A program made the translations under genes and the position numbers. The notes beneath the pieces are model-generated. The model had not been told where the DNA came from, searched no databases, and saw only the letters and a list, made by a program, of their open reading frames with translations. A DNA stretch of 64,000 bases from Clostridiales bacterium (GTDB taxonomy: Bacteria > Bacillota > Clostridia > Lachnospirales > Lachnospiraceae). The stretch spans positions 366,648 to 430,647 of the forward strand of contig DUNO01000001.1 of the NCBI GenBank assembly GCA_012839295.1, written 5' to 3'. Shown here one piece after another: positions 22,284-30,944 of this stretch. Every line of letters begins with the position of its first letter. The stretch's first letter is position 1.

Positions 22284-23777
22284 CTAATTTTTTGGAAGGC
22301 GCTTGTATCCGGCGGCAAAAAGCCAGCTGATGAACAAGGCATTTGTAACAAGTAAGATCAGGGCGGCACAAGGGCTTGTGATACCCTCCGCGCCGATTTG
22401 CGGTAAACCGATTCTCGCCAGGCTTGATAATCCAAAGGGCAGGTATTCTATAGGAGCCATACAGAAAAGATTTATTATTACAAGTCCAATAAACCCTGCA
22501 GTTATCTGCCCTGCCAAGCAATAGATCCCTATGATGAAAAGAGCCTGTGCAGCTATATCTAATAATCTCATGCCCACAGATAGGCCAAGCAAGGTAAGCG
22601 TACCTGTGTCAATTGTCATCCCCATTACCGACAGTCCGATGATCGGAAAGGCCGCGAGGAAAATGCCATAAATAAGGACAAAGAGCAGTGCGGATGTGAG
22701 AATCCCGACGAGTATATCCCTTCGCTTTTTTAGTCGTACCGTGATAAAAGCGGAGTGCCCGGTTGTCGCTTTTTCGATGAACGCCGCTAACAAATAAATC
22801 GGTGCACCGTTTAACAAGAGCATCTCCATGAAGCTCAATATATGGAAGCTGCCGGTGCCATGCCCTGCAAACAATCGGATAATCCATTCTTCGCCGCTGA
22901 TCCCACCCGCACCTTGGAGATATTTCCACACAACCATCAAAATCACCATAGCGCTTAAAATGATTACATTCTTCTTGTTGATTAACTCCTTGCAGTAGTA
23001 CGGCGTAATTCCTTTCCATTGTCTTTTTGAAAAGGTAAGCTGGTGATGCCAATATTTCTTTGCAGTCCAAAGGATAACACAAAGGAGGAGGATGCCGGTT
23101 ATGGCAGTGATCATCAAGCGGTGCGGGCTTGTTAGGTTATGGTGCAGTATAACGATATGATTGAATGCAGTGATCGGCAATTCCAGCAAAAACCCGATTT
23201 TAATGCTCAACGTAGATAATACATAAAGGAACAATATGATCTTTATCGCTGATGATCTTAACAGGAAGTGGCCGATCCACATTAAAATCATAGCGGTTAC
23301 GCATAATCCTACGAACATATAGGCAGTCACCGCCGCAAAGCTGAGGGCAGGAGAAGCAAAGAAGGAGGAAAAAACAGTGAGCAATTCTTGAACCGCCCCT
23401 CCATCTGCTATCATCCAACCGCCGTCCGTCGGCAACCCTATTCCAGAGACAACAATCGCCAAGAGCTGCACTGCCATAAAAATGAATGAAATAACCACCA
23501 GCGACAACCATTTGTGGACAAAATAACGGAAATATGTCTTGTACCGCAGAATCACCGCTTCGCTGTCATCCTCTATAACAAAGAAGCAGAGCAGCAGAAA
23601 CATCGGGAGCATGAAGTACAGCAAATAATAATGGTCTGATATAACGGCAAGGCAATGCTGGAGCAATGGCTGTTCTGTGCCCACGCGGACACTCAGCCCG
23701 AAGATCAGACAAACGATAAATAACCCCACAAGGGTTCCCCTAACCCCGCCACTTAAGTTTTTCCGCAGCAGATTCAT
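22284..23777 (-). CDS. ABC-2 type permease-like membrane protein, large
   Basis: About 497 residues with roughly twelve hydrophobic segments arranged in two halves separated by a short basic loop (TAKKYWHHQLTFSKRQWKG, near residue 245). No enzymatic motif is visible. I prefer the ATG at 23777, which has GGGGGTGAAATAC upstream; the ATG at 23795 overlaps the end of the previous gene. It forms an operon with the second permease upstream and the ATPase downstream, and should be the transmembrane part of that exporter. Substrate unknown. Confidence 0.85.
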   Translation of the reverse strand: MNLLRKNLSGGVRGTLVGLFIVCLIFGLSVRVGTEQPLLQHCLAVISDHYYLLYFMLPMFLLLCFFVIEDDSEAVILRYKTYFRYFVHKWLSLVVISFIFMAVQLLAIVVSGIGLPTDGGWMIADGGAVQELLTVFSSFFASPALSFAAVTAYMFVGLCVTAMILMWIGHFLLRSSAIKIILFLYVLSTLSIKIGFLLELPITAFNHIVILHHNLTSPHRLMITAITGILLLCVILWTAKKYWHHQLTFSKRQWKGITPYYCKELINKKNVIILSAMVILMVVWKYLQGAGGISGEEWIIRLFAGHGTGSFHILSFMEMLLLNGAPIYLLAAFIEKATTGHSAFITVRLKKRRDILVGILTSALLFVLIYGIFLAAFPIIGLSVMGMTIDTGTLTLLGLSVGMRLLDIAAQALFIIGIYCLAGQITAGFIGLVIINLFCMAPIEYLPFGLSSLARIGLPQIGAEGITSPCAALILLVTNALFISWLFAAGYKRLPKN

Positions 23778-23791
23778 GTATTTCACCCCCA

Positions 23792-24565
23792 TCATACCTC
23801 ATAAACAGTTTTATTCCTTACTTTAGCGAAAACAATCCAAAGGACCGCAATAACAGCGAGGAGCAAAGCCGGGCCGGCAAATGGTGACAGGGAAGTGATC
23901 GATTGGCTTGCTACCGCAGTCGGCTCATAGGAGGTGATAAGCCGGTATTCCGGCATGGCCAGTATGGATAAGAAAAAGTTCTCCAAAATATCATAGATAA
24001 ACGGGCCAGTTAAAATAACAAAGATATTTTTGATATATAGCGACAGCACAAACCCAAGGCTCATAATTATCACACCAATCATGCTTTTCCAAAGTGACAG
24101 CAGAAACGCATATAAGAGTGGGGCATTGGCAAACATATCAAGATAGATATGGCTAAAGGGGGAGGCCTCCGTACCCCTTATCATAGGAACGATCGGCTGC
24201 TTTATATACAAGGCAAAAAATGCCGACAGGAAGTAGGGGATGAAGAGAATGACAAAGGCTGAAACAGCGGCAGCGATCCATTTTGCCGTCAGGTACTTTG
24301 CCTTGCCAACACGGGGCATCGTATACAGCAGGAAGTTATTTTTACGCTCATAGTACATAAGCCAGCAAATCGGAACGGCCACGAACAGGGGAAACAGGAA
24401 GTTTAGGAGCTCGGAGCCAACCTCCCATGCCTCAAGGTCATAATCCAGGCTGTAATTTTGATACAGGGTGCAGGACAGGATGATGGCAGCGATGGTAAGG
24501 AAAGCGACCGTCAATATGACCGGAACCTTTAATTTGCTAAATTCGTTTTTTATCAATCGAAACAT
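23792..24565 (-). CDS. ABC-2 type permease-like membrane protein
   Basis: 257 residues with six hydrophobic segments, beginning MFRLIKNEFSKLKVPVILTV, the typical amphipathic start of ABC-2/BcrB-like permeases. AAAGGAAACTCACT precedes the ATG at 24565; longer in-frame starts are not supported by a ribosome site. Its stop overlaps an alternative start of the next permease. It is the first gene of the exporter operon, behind the promoter at 24608-24636. Confidence 0.85.
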   Translation of the reverse strand: MFRLIKNEFSKLKVPVILTVAFLTIAAIILSCTLYQNYSLDYDLEAWEVGSELLNFLFPLFVAVPICWLMYYERKNNFLLYTMPRVGKAKYLTAKWIAAAVSAFVILFIPYFLSAFFALYIKQPIVPMIRGTEASPFSHIYLDMFANAPLLYAFLLSLWKSMIGVIIMSLGFVLSLYIKNIFVILTGPFIYDILENFFLSILAMPEYRLITSYEPTAVASQSITSLSPFAGPALLLAVIAVLWIVFAKVRNKTVYEV

Positions 24566-24607
24566 AGTGAGTTTCCTTTCTTTGTGGATTGCCGTATCAA
24601 CGGTATG

Positions 24608-24636
24608 TTTATAATTATAGGAATTATCCAGGTCAA
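24608..24636 (-). promoter_or_regulatory. Promoter of the minus-strand ABC operon
   Basis: On the minus strand TTGACC (plus 24631-24636), 17 bp, then TATAAA (plus 24608-24613). It lies between the terminator of the regulatory operon and the permease start. Confidence 0.6.
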
Positions 24637-24659
24637 AGCAACAGTTCTGAAACGAAACA

Positions 24660-24701
24660 GGGGTATAACGGCACGAATTCTTGTTCATGCCGTTATACCC
24701 C
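24660..24701 (-). terminator. Terminator of the LytTR/GHKL operon
   Basis: Perfect 14-bp stem GGGGTATAACGGCA/TGCCGTTATACCCC, then TGTTTCGTTTC on the minus strand, 18 bases after the kinase stop. The hairpin is strong and the T-tract is broken. Confidence 0.65.
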
Positions 24702-24718
24702 CGTTTTATTCTGTTTCA

Positions 24719-26044
24719 TTATGGGAAAATAACGCCGATGGTCACATAGTTCTGATGATGTACCGTTTCATTCCGCGTGATGATCTTGCCACGATAACGG
24801 TCAACAATCGCCTTGACATTGGCAAGACCGTGACCCCGCGTATCATTCTCGCCCTTTGTAGAGAAGCCCCGCCGGAACATCCGCACAAAGTCGGTTGCGG
24901 ATTGCATCATGTATGGATTGGAGACCAAAACGGATAAGCCATCGTCTGAGTGCTCTATCTTAATATAAATAGTATCTCCGGCGTTAGACGCTTCAATGGC
25001 ATTATCAATGAGGATTCCCACAATTTCAACAACATCAAGCTCCCGGATTGCCCTGCCCTTCAAAGGAGCTGTTATATTAGAAATAACCATTATTTTTTTC
25101 ATCTCAGCGTATTTCATTTTGCTGAATATCATGCCTGCAATAATTTTACTGTCACAGCCCAAAAGGCTTTTTTCGCTGATATCAAGCTGCAGGCCCGTGG
25201 TCAGCTCCGCAATTTCAGCCTGTGCCTGTTCAAGATTATCGGCGGTTTGGGCGGCTGCGGAGATAGCGAGCAGGCGGTTGTTGAATTCGTGCTGCCTTGC
25301 GCGGACCTGGGTAATAAGCTCTTCGATTACAGGGATATATTGCTCCAGCATAGTTACCCGCTTTATTTCAGCAGAGCGCTTCTGGGCGTATGCTCCAAAG
25401 AGCAGGTTTATTAGGAGGATGGCGGCTATTGTTACCGATAGGAACAGCAGCTGGTCCGTCGTTTTTGTTGCGTCAAAATCCAGGAAAACCAGGAGGGCAC
25501 ATAAAAGAACCATCGTATTTCCAATCAGCAGCTTGACGGGCAGCAAGCCGTCATTTAATTTATCCTGTATCCATTTGAAAAATGGGGTAAACAAAACCGC
25601 ACACAATAGTAGCACAGAACCTATGCGGCATATGACCGGATTCCAGCTATTATCCGCTGTTCCTAACCCGTAAAACAGAAGAATAAACATCTCACGTACG
25701 ATAATAAAAATAGAAAAAACCGCCATGGTGCCAAATAGCGTATATACAGCATCCTTTTTAAACCAAAGGCTGTTAATAATAATCACGATCAGGATTAAAA
25801 ATAAAAATAGAATTAAGCTGGGGGCAGGAACGATCTCATAGCCCTGCTTTTCCATGGATAGAAGAGGAGCTGTATTCATACTGATTGAGACGGAAAGCCG
25901 GCTCACGGTGCAGGAGAGCGTAAAATACAATGCCAACAGGCTGTCCTTTATTTTCATACCGTGACGCTCGTTAAAGATTCCGAAGCTAATCAGGAAAAGC
26001 AAAGCTCCATCGAGTAATATTTCAATACCGATCGGTAGCGTCAT
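24719..26044 (-). CDS. Sensor histidine kinase, GHKL type (AgrC/NatK-like)
   Basis: 441-residue membrane sensor kinase. The N-terminal half has six to seven hydrophobic helices (about 1-215), then a dimerisation helix with the phospho-acceptor region RARQHEFNNRLLAI (histidine near residue 250), then a GHKL ATPase domain with N-box IDNAIEASN and G-box GHGLANVKAIVDRY. This class usually detects peptides or other extracellular signals and pairs with LytTR regulators, as here. The start at 26044 follows GGAGGTAACATT, 4 bases after the regulator's stop. It probably controls the adjacent ABC operon. Confidence 0.9.
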   Translation of the reverse strand: MTLPIGIEILLDGALLFLISFGIFNERHGMKIKDSLLALYFTLSCTVSRLSVSISMNTAPLLSMEKQGYEIVPAPSLILFLFLILIVIIINSLWFKKDAVYTLFGTMAVFSIFIIVREMFILLFYGLGTADNSWNPVICRIGSVLLLCAVLFTPFFKWIQDKLNDGLLPVKLLIGNTMVLLCALLVFLDFDATKTTDQLLFLSVTIAAILLINLLFGAYAQKRSAEIKRVTMLEQYIPVIEELITQVRARQHEFNNRLLAISAAAQTADNLEQAQAEIAELTTGLQLDISEKSLLGCDSKIIAGMIFSKMKYAEMKKIMVISNITAPLKGRAIRELDVVEIVGILIDNAIEASNAGDTIYIKIEHSDDGLSVLVSNPYMMQSATDFVRMFRRGFSTKGENDTRGHGLANVKAIVDRYRGKIITRNETVHHQNYVTIGVIFP

Positions 26045-26048
26045 AATG

Positions 26049-26762
26049 TTACCTCCATAGGTTTTCCCTGTATTTCTCGCCAACCGGTATTTTTATGTCG
26101 TCCCGCATGAGGGAAACCGTCATTTCCTGTTTATCCATCCTTCTGATGTAGCTGCGGTTGATCAGATAGCTCTTATGGCATTGGATGAAATTATCAGAGG
26201 AAAGAGCTTCAAGGAGACGGGCAAGGGAATAGCCTGAAATGCTGTCCTGGTTAAGGGTATGTCCGTCTTTGTTTGAGTGTATGATTACTTTCTTGCCGAG
26301 TGATTCCACATAGACAATTTTGGGAAGCTCATACTCAAAGATAAATGATTTTTGTTCGATGCGGAGTGTTTTGGGAGCAGGATTCAGGTGGCTGCCCATT
26401 TCAAGGGCGTCCTGGAATGCTTTTATAAATTCGTTTTTTGTAAAAGGCTTTATCAAAAAGCTATGGCATTTGACATCGCGGTACATGGTAAGTTCTTCCC
26501 CAGCTAAAGCGGAAGCGAAAATAATCGGCGTAAATTTGTATTGCGGCAGCCCCCGGAGCTGTTTCGCGAGGCTGGTACCTTTGTAGTCTAAAAGCTGGAT
26601 ATCTAAAATGAACAGCTCTACTGATTCCGCTCCGGCATAACGGTAGGCCTCTGCTGCCCGTGAGAACAGTACTGTTTCAAGGGAAGGGTCAATCTCGCCA
26701 ATATATTGTTTCAGCAATTCCGCGACTTTTTTATCGTCCTCAACAACCAGAATTTTTTTCAT
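26049..26762 (-). CDS. LytTR-family response regulator
   Basis: 237-residue two-component regulator. The receiver domain has EDD near the N-terminus (KKILVVEDDKKV), phospho-acceptor aspartate in LFILDIQLLDYKG (about 57) and the conserved lysine in FLIKPF. The C-terminal LytTR DNA-binding domain is FIFEYELPKIVYVESLGKKV through SDNFIQCHKSYLINRSYIRR. The start at 26762 follows AAAAGGAGTG. It is co-transcribed with the small helix-turn-helix gene upstream (overlapping by 23 bases) and the GHKL kinase downstream. Confidence 0.92.
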   Translation of the reverse strand: MKKILVVEDDKKVAELLKQYIGEIDPSLETVLFSRAAEAYRYAGAESVELFILDIQLLDYKGTSLAKQLRGLPQYKFTPIIFASALAGEELTMYRDVKCHSFLIKPFTKNEFIKAFQDALEMGSHLNPAPKTLRIEQKSFIFEYELPKIVYVESLGKKVIIHSNKDGHTLNQDSISGYSLARLLEALSSDNFIQCHKSYLINRSYIRRMDKQEMTVSLMRDDIKIPVGEKYRENLWR

Positions 26763-26937
26763 GGGAAACACTCCTTTTTATACGTCCGTCTTCCGGTTTT
26801 TCAGCGTCTTTCGGTATCAGCCACATCCGGCTGAAACGTACAACACCGGGTATGCGGTTCTCCTCGCAAAGTTTTTGTACCCGCCGCTCTGAAATTCCCC
26901 ATTTCTTAGCGGCTTCAGGGGTAGATATGTAATCCAT
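26740..26937 (-). CDS. Small helix-turn-helix (excisionase-like) DNA-binding protein
   Basis: 65 residues. MDYISTPEAAKKWGISERRV and CEENRIPGVVRFSRMWLIPK form a MerR/excisionase-type winged helix that binds DNA; relatives are found alone or beside regulators in clostridia. It overlaps the response-regulator gene by 23 bases, implying coupled expression. A consensus promoter lies upstream at 26970-26998. It may modulate this operon; that is inference. Confidence 0.8.
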   Translation of the reverse strand: MDYISTPEAAKKWGISERRVQKLCEENRIPGVVRFSRMWLIPKDAEKPEDGRIKRSVSHEKNSGC

Positions 26938-26969
26938 AAATCACCCATCCTCTCCAGGCCGATACTAAT

Positions 26970-26998
26970 ATTATATACGGATAACCGAATAATATCAA
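26970..26998 (-). promoter_or_regulatory. Promoter of the HTH-LytTR-GHKL operon
   Basis: On the minus strand TTGATA (plus 26993-26998), 17 bp, TATAAT (plus 26970-26975). A near-consensus sigma-A promoter. Confidence 0.75.
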
Positions 26999-27109
26999 CA
27001 AAGTTAGCATAGTCGTCAGGCCGATTCTTTTTCCAAAGAAGGAGGCTGGTAAATCCATGCAACGCGGCAGTTTGACAGTCTGCCTGATGCTACAAGAGTT
27101 ATCTTAGCC

Positions 27110-27142
27110 TTGTTGATTTTGCCGGATGGGGGTATAATACCC
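27110..27142 (+). promoter_or_regulatory. Promoter with palindrome over the -10, OmpR/HisKA operon
   Basis: TTGTTG (27110-27115), 17 bp, TATAAT (27133-27138). The -10 sits inside GGGTAT-A-ATACCC (27130-27142), a perfect 13-base palindrome that could be a repressor operator. It lies 28 bases upstream of the response-regulator ATG. Confidence 0.55.
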
Positions 27143-27169
27143 TGTATAATCTTCATATGAGGTGAAAAG

Positions 27170-27835
27170 ATGGTTAAGAATAGGATTTTGATTGTAGAGG
27201 ATGACAGGGCAATTTCAGATGGCATTGCGGTCAATCTGCAATATTCAGGATATGAATATATGGTATTTGCCGACGGACAGGAGGCGGCTGATTCTTTAGG
27301 GGCTGACCATTCCTATGACCTGGCCTTGCTGGACATCATGCTGCCAGGCATCGGTGGTTTTGAGCTGCTTCCATATATGAAGAAGTATAATATCCCTGTC
27401 ATCTACCTTACCGCAAAAAGCGATACACTTTCCGAGATCAAAGGACTTCGCGATGGCGCAGAGGATTATATCATAAAGCCTTTTGATGTGCTGACATTGC
27501 TGGTACGCGTTGAAAAGGTTCTGGAGCGTACCGGCAAGCTAAACCAAATATTGCGTATTGGTGATATTACACTGGATTTGGAGAACCGTATCGTTACCAA
27601 AGGCAGTGAGGAGGTTGTCTTAAAGCCACTTGAATTTGAGGTTTTTACTATGCTTGCCAAGTATAAAAACCGTACCATCCTGCGCGAAAAGCTGCTCAAC
27701 GAAATTTGGGGGGCGGATTTCTTTGGCGATACCCATACCATAGATGTACATATTGCAAACCTGCGCAAAAAGCTGGATATCGCAGATAGGATTAAAACAA
27801 TTCCGAAGTATGGTTATCGATTGGAGGATAAATGA
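27170..27835 (+). CDS. OmpR-family response regulator
   Basis: 221-residue regulator. The receiver domain has VEDDRAISDG, phospho-acceptor aspartate in LALLDIMLPGIGG (about 51) and KPFDVLTLLVR. The C-terminal winged helix (about 125-221) has LKPLEFEVFTMLAKYKNRTI, EKLLNEIWGADFFGDTHTID and HIANLRKKL. AGGTGAAAAG precedes the ATG. The following kinase starts 2 bases after its stop. Likely targets carry paired TTTTGTTGAG repeats, found at 30782 before the downstream lipoprotein-ABC operon. Confidence 0.93.
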   Translation: MVKNRILIVEDDRAISDGIAVNLQYSGYEYMVFADGQEAADSLGADHSYDLALLDIMLPGIGGFELLPYMKKYNIPVIYLTAKSDTLSEIKGLRDGAEDYIIKPFDVLTLLVRVEKVLERTGKLNQILRIGDITLDLENRIVTKGSEEVVLKPLEFEVFTMLAKYKNRTILREKLLNEIWGADFFGDTHTIDVHIANLRKKLDIADRIKTIPKYGYRLEDK

Positions 27836-27836
27836 T

Positions 27837-29219
27837 ATGAGATTATGGAAAAAAATATCTATAATCACCATAGTCATTCTTCTGGCAGTTGTCGTCACCT
27901 GCAGCACATTATTGCTGCTACAGGCGAAAGACAGTATGATCCAGCTTACAACGGAGCAGGCGCAAACGGAGCAAAGAAACCTGTCAACTTCTTTTTCCGA
28001 AATGGTGCAATATTATCTTGATAATGAAAGCAAGCCCGTTGTTAAGCAATCGGGTATTAATTATTGTTTCAAACGCCTTGCCGGCAATTCATCGGTGCTA
28101 ATTGGCGGGGATGGCACAATTTATTCTGCGGTGAGTGTCAAGCCGGAGAAGATATTGCCAATAGATAGCAGCCATGAGCAAAGGACATCATTGGAGAAAA
28201 TAGAAGGCAGAAATATCCTCATTGTGGGAAGTGGGCTGATTCTTCTCAATGACAGCTATTCGGTATACATCGTTAAGGACGTAACGGGGATTTTTAATAA
28301 CATCGCCGCCATGACCTGGCGCTTTGTCCTAATCTGCGGAATAGGAGTGATTGCCGGTACCCTGCTCATCATCTTGTTTGTCCGGAAAGCCAGCAAGCCG
28401 CTTATAAGCTTGCAGGACATAACCCGGCGCATCGCAGTTGGCGAATATGACAAACGGGCACAGATACAATCTAAGGATGAAGTAGGCGGACTGGCCAGGG
28501 ATTTCAACGCCATGGCCGATGCGGTGCAATCCCATATTTCTGATTTGGAAGATACGGCAAAACGCCAGCAGCTTTTTATCGGCGGCCTTACCCACGAATT
28601 CAAAACACCAATGACTTCCATGATAATCCATAGCGATACGCTGTTATCCGCTGATTTAAGCAAAGAGGAAGCACAAAATTCCCTTATCCATATCCACGCG
28701 CAATGCCGGTGGCTGGAACGGTTAACCCAAAAGCTGCTTAAACTCATTACCCTGGAAGAAGATATTAGAATACAGCCTGAGAACATAAAGAGGTTGTTCG
28801 ATGATATTATAGAAAGCACAGCGGAGGCGATGCGGGAGCGCAATACCCCGCTAAAAAGTGAATGCAACCTGGAAACCCTAAAAATGGACTATGACCTGAT
28901 GAAATCGCTATTAATAAATCTTATTGATAATGCGTCCAAAGCATCTGAGCCGGGGCAACCCATAGCTTTGCGGGCCTATGGCAACACATTGGAAGTGCAG
29001 GATAATGGCAAAGGCATACCGCAGGGTGATATCGAGAGGATAACCGACCCGTTTTACATGGTAGACCGCTCCCGTAGTAAAAAAAATGGCGGCAGCGGAT
29101 TGGGGATGGCACTGGTAAAACGGATAGCCGATGCCCACGATGCCAGGCTGGTTATTGACAGTCAGACAAATGTAGGTACGACCATGAAAATAATCTTTCC
29201 TGGGAATCCGTCAAGTTAG
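27837..29219 (+). CDS. Sensor histidine kinase, HAMP-HisKA type
   Basis: 460-residue membrane kinase: a first helix (IITIVILLAVVVTCSTLLLL), an extracellular domain of about 130 residues, a second helix (FVLICGIGVIAGTLLIILFV), HAMP linker, HisKA domain with phospho-acceptor histidine in GGLTHEFKTPMTSM, and HATPase domain (LIDNASKASEPG, NGKGIP, GGSGLGMALVKRI). The start at 27837 is coupled to the regulator's stop. The extracellular region is too large for an intramembrane-sensing (BceS-like) kinase, so it probably senses an external ligand or works with the lipoproteins downstream. Confidence 0.93.
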   Translation: MRLWKKISIITIVILLAVVVTCSTLLLLQAKDSMIQLTTEQAQTEQRNLSTSFSEMVQYYLDNESKPVVKQSGINYCFKRLAGNSSVLIGGDGTIYSAVSVKPEKILPIDSSHEQRTSLEKIEGRNILIVGSGLILLNDSYSVYIVKDVTGIFNNIAAMTWRFVLICGIGVIAGTLLIILFVRKASKPLISLQDITRRIAVGEYDKRAQIQSKDEVGGLARDFNAMADAVQSHISDLEDTAKRQQLFIGGLTHEFKTPMTSMIIHSDTLLSADLSKEEAQNSLIHIHAQCRWLERLTQKLLKLITLEEDIRIQPENIKRLFDDIIESTAEAMRERNTPLKSECNLETLKMDYDLMKSLLINLIDNASKASEPGQPIALRAYGNTLEVQDNGKGIPQGDIERITDPFYMVDRSRSKKNGGSGLGMALVKRIADAHDARLVIDSQTNVGTTMKIIFPGNPSS

Positions 29220-29279
29220 CATTTCGATGAGGGTTTTTAGAAGAAATTTTTTGAGGCATGGAATGGAACGAGGTATGTT

Positions 29280-30704
29280 ATGAAACGGAGATTTATGGTT
29301 CTTTTGGCTTTGGTAATGGCAGTTAACCTGGCTTCCTGCCAAAAGCTGCCGGATAGCCTAATTGTGGTGGGGAAGACCAACGACCAGCTGCTTGAAGCTG
29401 CTTCCGGCAATGAAGAAGAAAAGAAGGGCATCGCTGAAATGCTAAATATGCCTGATCGCATGATACTGTCCGTAGCAGACGCAAAGGGTGATATTTCCGT
29501 CAATGTGGACGCCGATATTACCCGCCCTGGGACGGACAGCATTCCGGTAGTGCGGGTGCGCAGCCGCGATTTTACCCAGGAAGAAGCGGATTGCAGCATT
29601 GCGTATTTTATAGGGGACGCAGCTTTTAATGACCGCTATGAAGCTGGATATAGCTCTGAGGAAGAGAGGCTGATGCAATGGATAGAAGAACTGGCAATGG
29701 AAACCGATCCTGCCAAAGGGGAAGAGCTCCGGCGGAGCATTGATAAATTCAAATTGGCGGGCATTGAAATACCTGACAAGCCCCATGAGGTTCTTCCAGC
29801 CTCAAAAGTGTTTAAGCAGGCGAAGCAGGGTGTCTCCCAGATCACGGGTTATGCAAAAGACAAAGGGGACCATAAGTATTTGGGCATCGTTAACCAGCTC
29901 GCTGAAAATAAAAATATGCTGCTCTATACATGCGAGCAAAAAGGCTATGCGGATATCGGGCATGAGGCAAGCTATTACACGGAAGCAAGTAAAGGTGATT
30001 TAGGGAAGCTCGGGCTCATGGCCGCAGGACAAATGCCGCTTTCCATCTCACCGGAGGATGCCAGGAATAAGGCTGCAGAAGCGCTCCGGGCTTTGAATAT
30101 CCCTGATATGGAGCTTTACTCCTGTGAAGAGGTCTGGGGCAGCGCTTTCCTGCAGGGCGGTGTTGTTAAACAGCAGGAACGTCATGCTTATCGGCTGGAG
30201 TTTGTACGCAGCCTTGGAGGCACGCTTTTAACCTACGCTGAAAACAACATAGGTAGGACTGTTGTTCCGATAGATGAAAGGACGGGTGAGAGGCTCGCCG
30301 CCAGTTGGCCATATGAGAGGGTCATGTTCATCATCGATGATACCGGTATTGTTGAGTTTTTATGGGAATCCCCTTATGAGGTGATGGAGCAGGTGGTCGG
30401 ACATACCAAGCTCATGCCATTTGAGGATATTCAGGACATCTTTTCCACAATGATTCTGGTCACGCATGCACAGTATGGCGAGGATGTGAAGCTGGCCTTC
30501 AATATTGATCAGGTACAGTTGGGAATGGCACGGATCCAGGAAAATGATGATCCGGTAACCGGGCTGATTGTGCCGGTGTGGGATTTTTTTGGTACTATGG
30601 CCATAGAATACGATGGCGGGCAGGAGCTGCTTACAGAGCATGTCAGCCATCTAACGGTCAACGCCATTGATGGCAGCATAATCGACAGGACGCGGGGATA
30701 CTAA
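29280..30704 (+). CDS. Secreted lipoprotein, DUF6034-like
   Basis: 474-residue lipoprotein. A signal peptide MKRRFMVLLALVMAVNLASC ends in a lipobox (LASC, Cys20), so the mature protein should be tethered outside the membrane. The rest is soluble, acidic and without motifs I can tie to a reaction. It seems related in layout to the second lipoprotein at 30945; I associate both loosely with DUF6034, which needs a profile search. It lies 60 bases after the kinase and ends at a strong terminator, so it probably belongs to the regulator-kinase operon. Confidence 0.8.
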   Translation: MKRRFMVLLALVMAVNLASCQKLPDSLIVVGKTNDQLLEAASGNEEEKKGIAEMLNMPDRMILSVADAKGDISVNVDADITRPGTDSIPVVRVRSRDFTQEEADCSIAYFIGDAAFNDRYEAGYSSEEERLMQWIEELAMETDPAKGEELRRSIDKFKLAGIEIPDKPHEVLPASKVFKQAKQGVSQITGYAKDKGDHKYLGIVNQLAENKNMLLYTCEQKGYADIGHEASYYTEASKGDLGKLGLMAAGQMPLSISPEDARNKAAEALRALNIPDMELYSCEEVWGSAFLQGGVVKQQERHAYRLEFVRSLGGTLLTYAENNIGRTVVPIDERTGERLAASWPYERVMFIIDDTGIVEFLWESPYEVMEQVVGHTKLMPFEDIQDIFSTMILVTHAQYGEDVKLAFNIDQVQLGMARIQENDDPVTGLIVPVWDFFGTMAIEYDGGQELLTEHVSHLTVNAIDGSIIDRTRGY

Positions 30705-30726
30705 GAAAATTAAATAACAAAAAAGG

Positions 30727-30763
30727 AAGCAGGTATGGCAGAACACCCATACTTGCTTTTTTT
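30727..30763 (+). terminator. Rho-independent terminator
   Basis: AAGCAGGTATGG pairs with CCATACTTGCTT (one wobble), followed by TTTTTT. It separates the regulator-kinase-lipoprotein unit from the lipoprotein-ABC unit. Confidence 0.85.
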
Positions 30764-30781
30764 ATCCTACGCGCGTTAACA

Positions 30782-30830
30782 TTTTGTTGAGGTTTTGTTG
30801 AGTACTTTGTATCCATACACAAGGTACACT
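30782..30830 (+). promoter_or_regulatory. Direct-repeat operator and promoter of the lipoprotein-ABC operon
   Basis: Two exact copies of TTTTGTTGAG start at 30782 and 30793, an 11-bp period as expected for OmpR/PhoB-type regulators. They end exactly where the -35 should be for a TACACT -10 at 30825-30830, the layout of activator-dependent promoters with a poor -35. The OmpR regulator at 27170 is the obvious candidate. Confidence 0.55.
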
Positions 30831-30944
30831 TATTCCAGCCCTACACCACAGCACCTGCCTCTGGAACGGGTCTGCGGCCAAACGCCCAGACAGATGTGCA
30901 GGCCAGCTTTAACTAATCCATGAACAATTAAGGAGCAAAATGAT

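Noticed and set aside
24950..25673. Plus-strand ORFs of 154 and 225 codons within the GHKL kinase gene
   Set aside because: They are entirely antisense to conserved kinase motifs and have no start signals. The minus-strand gene is certain.
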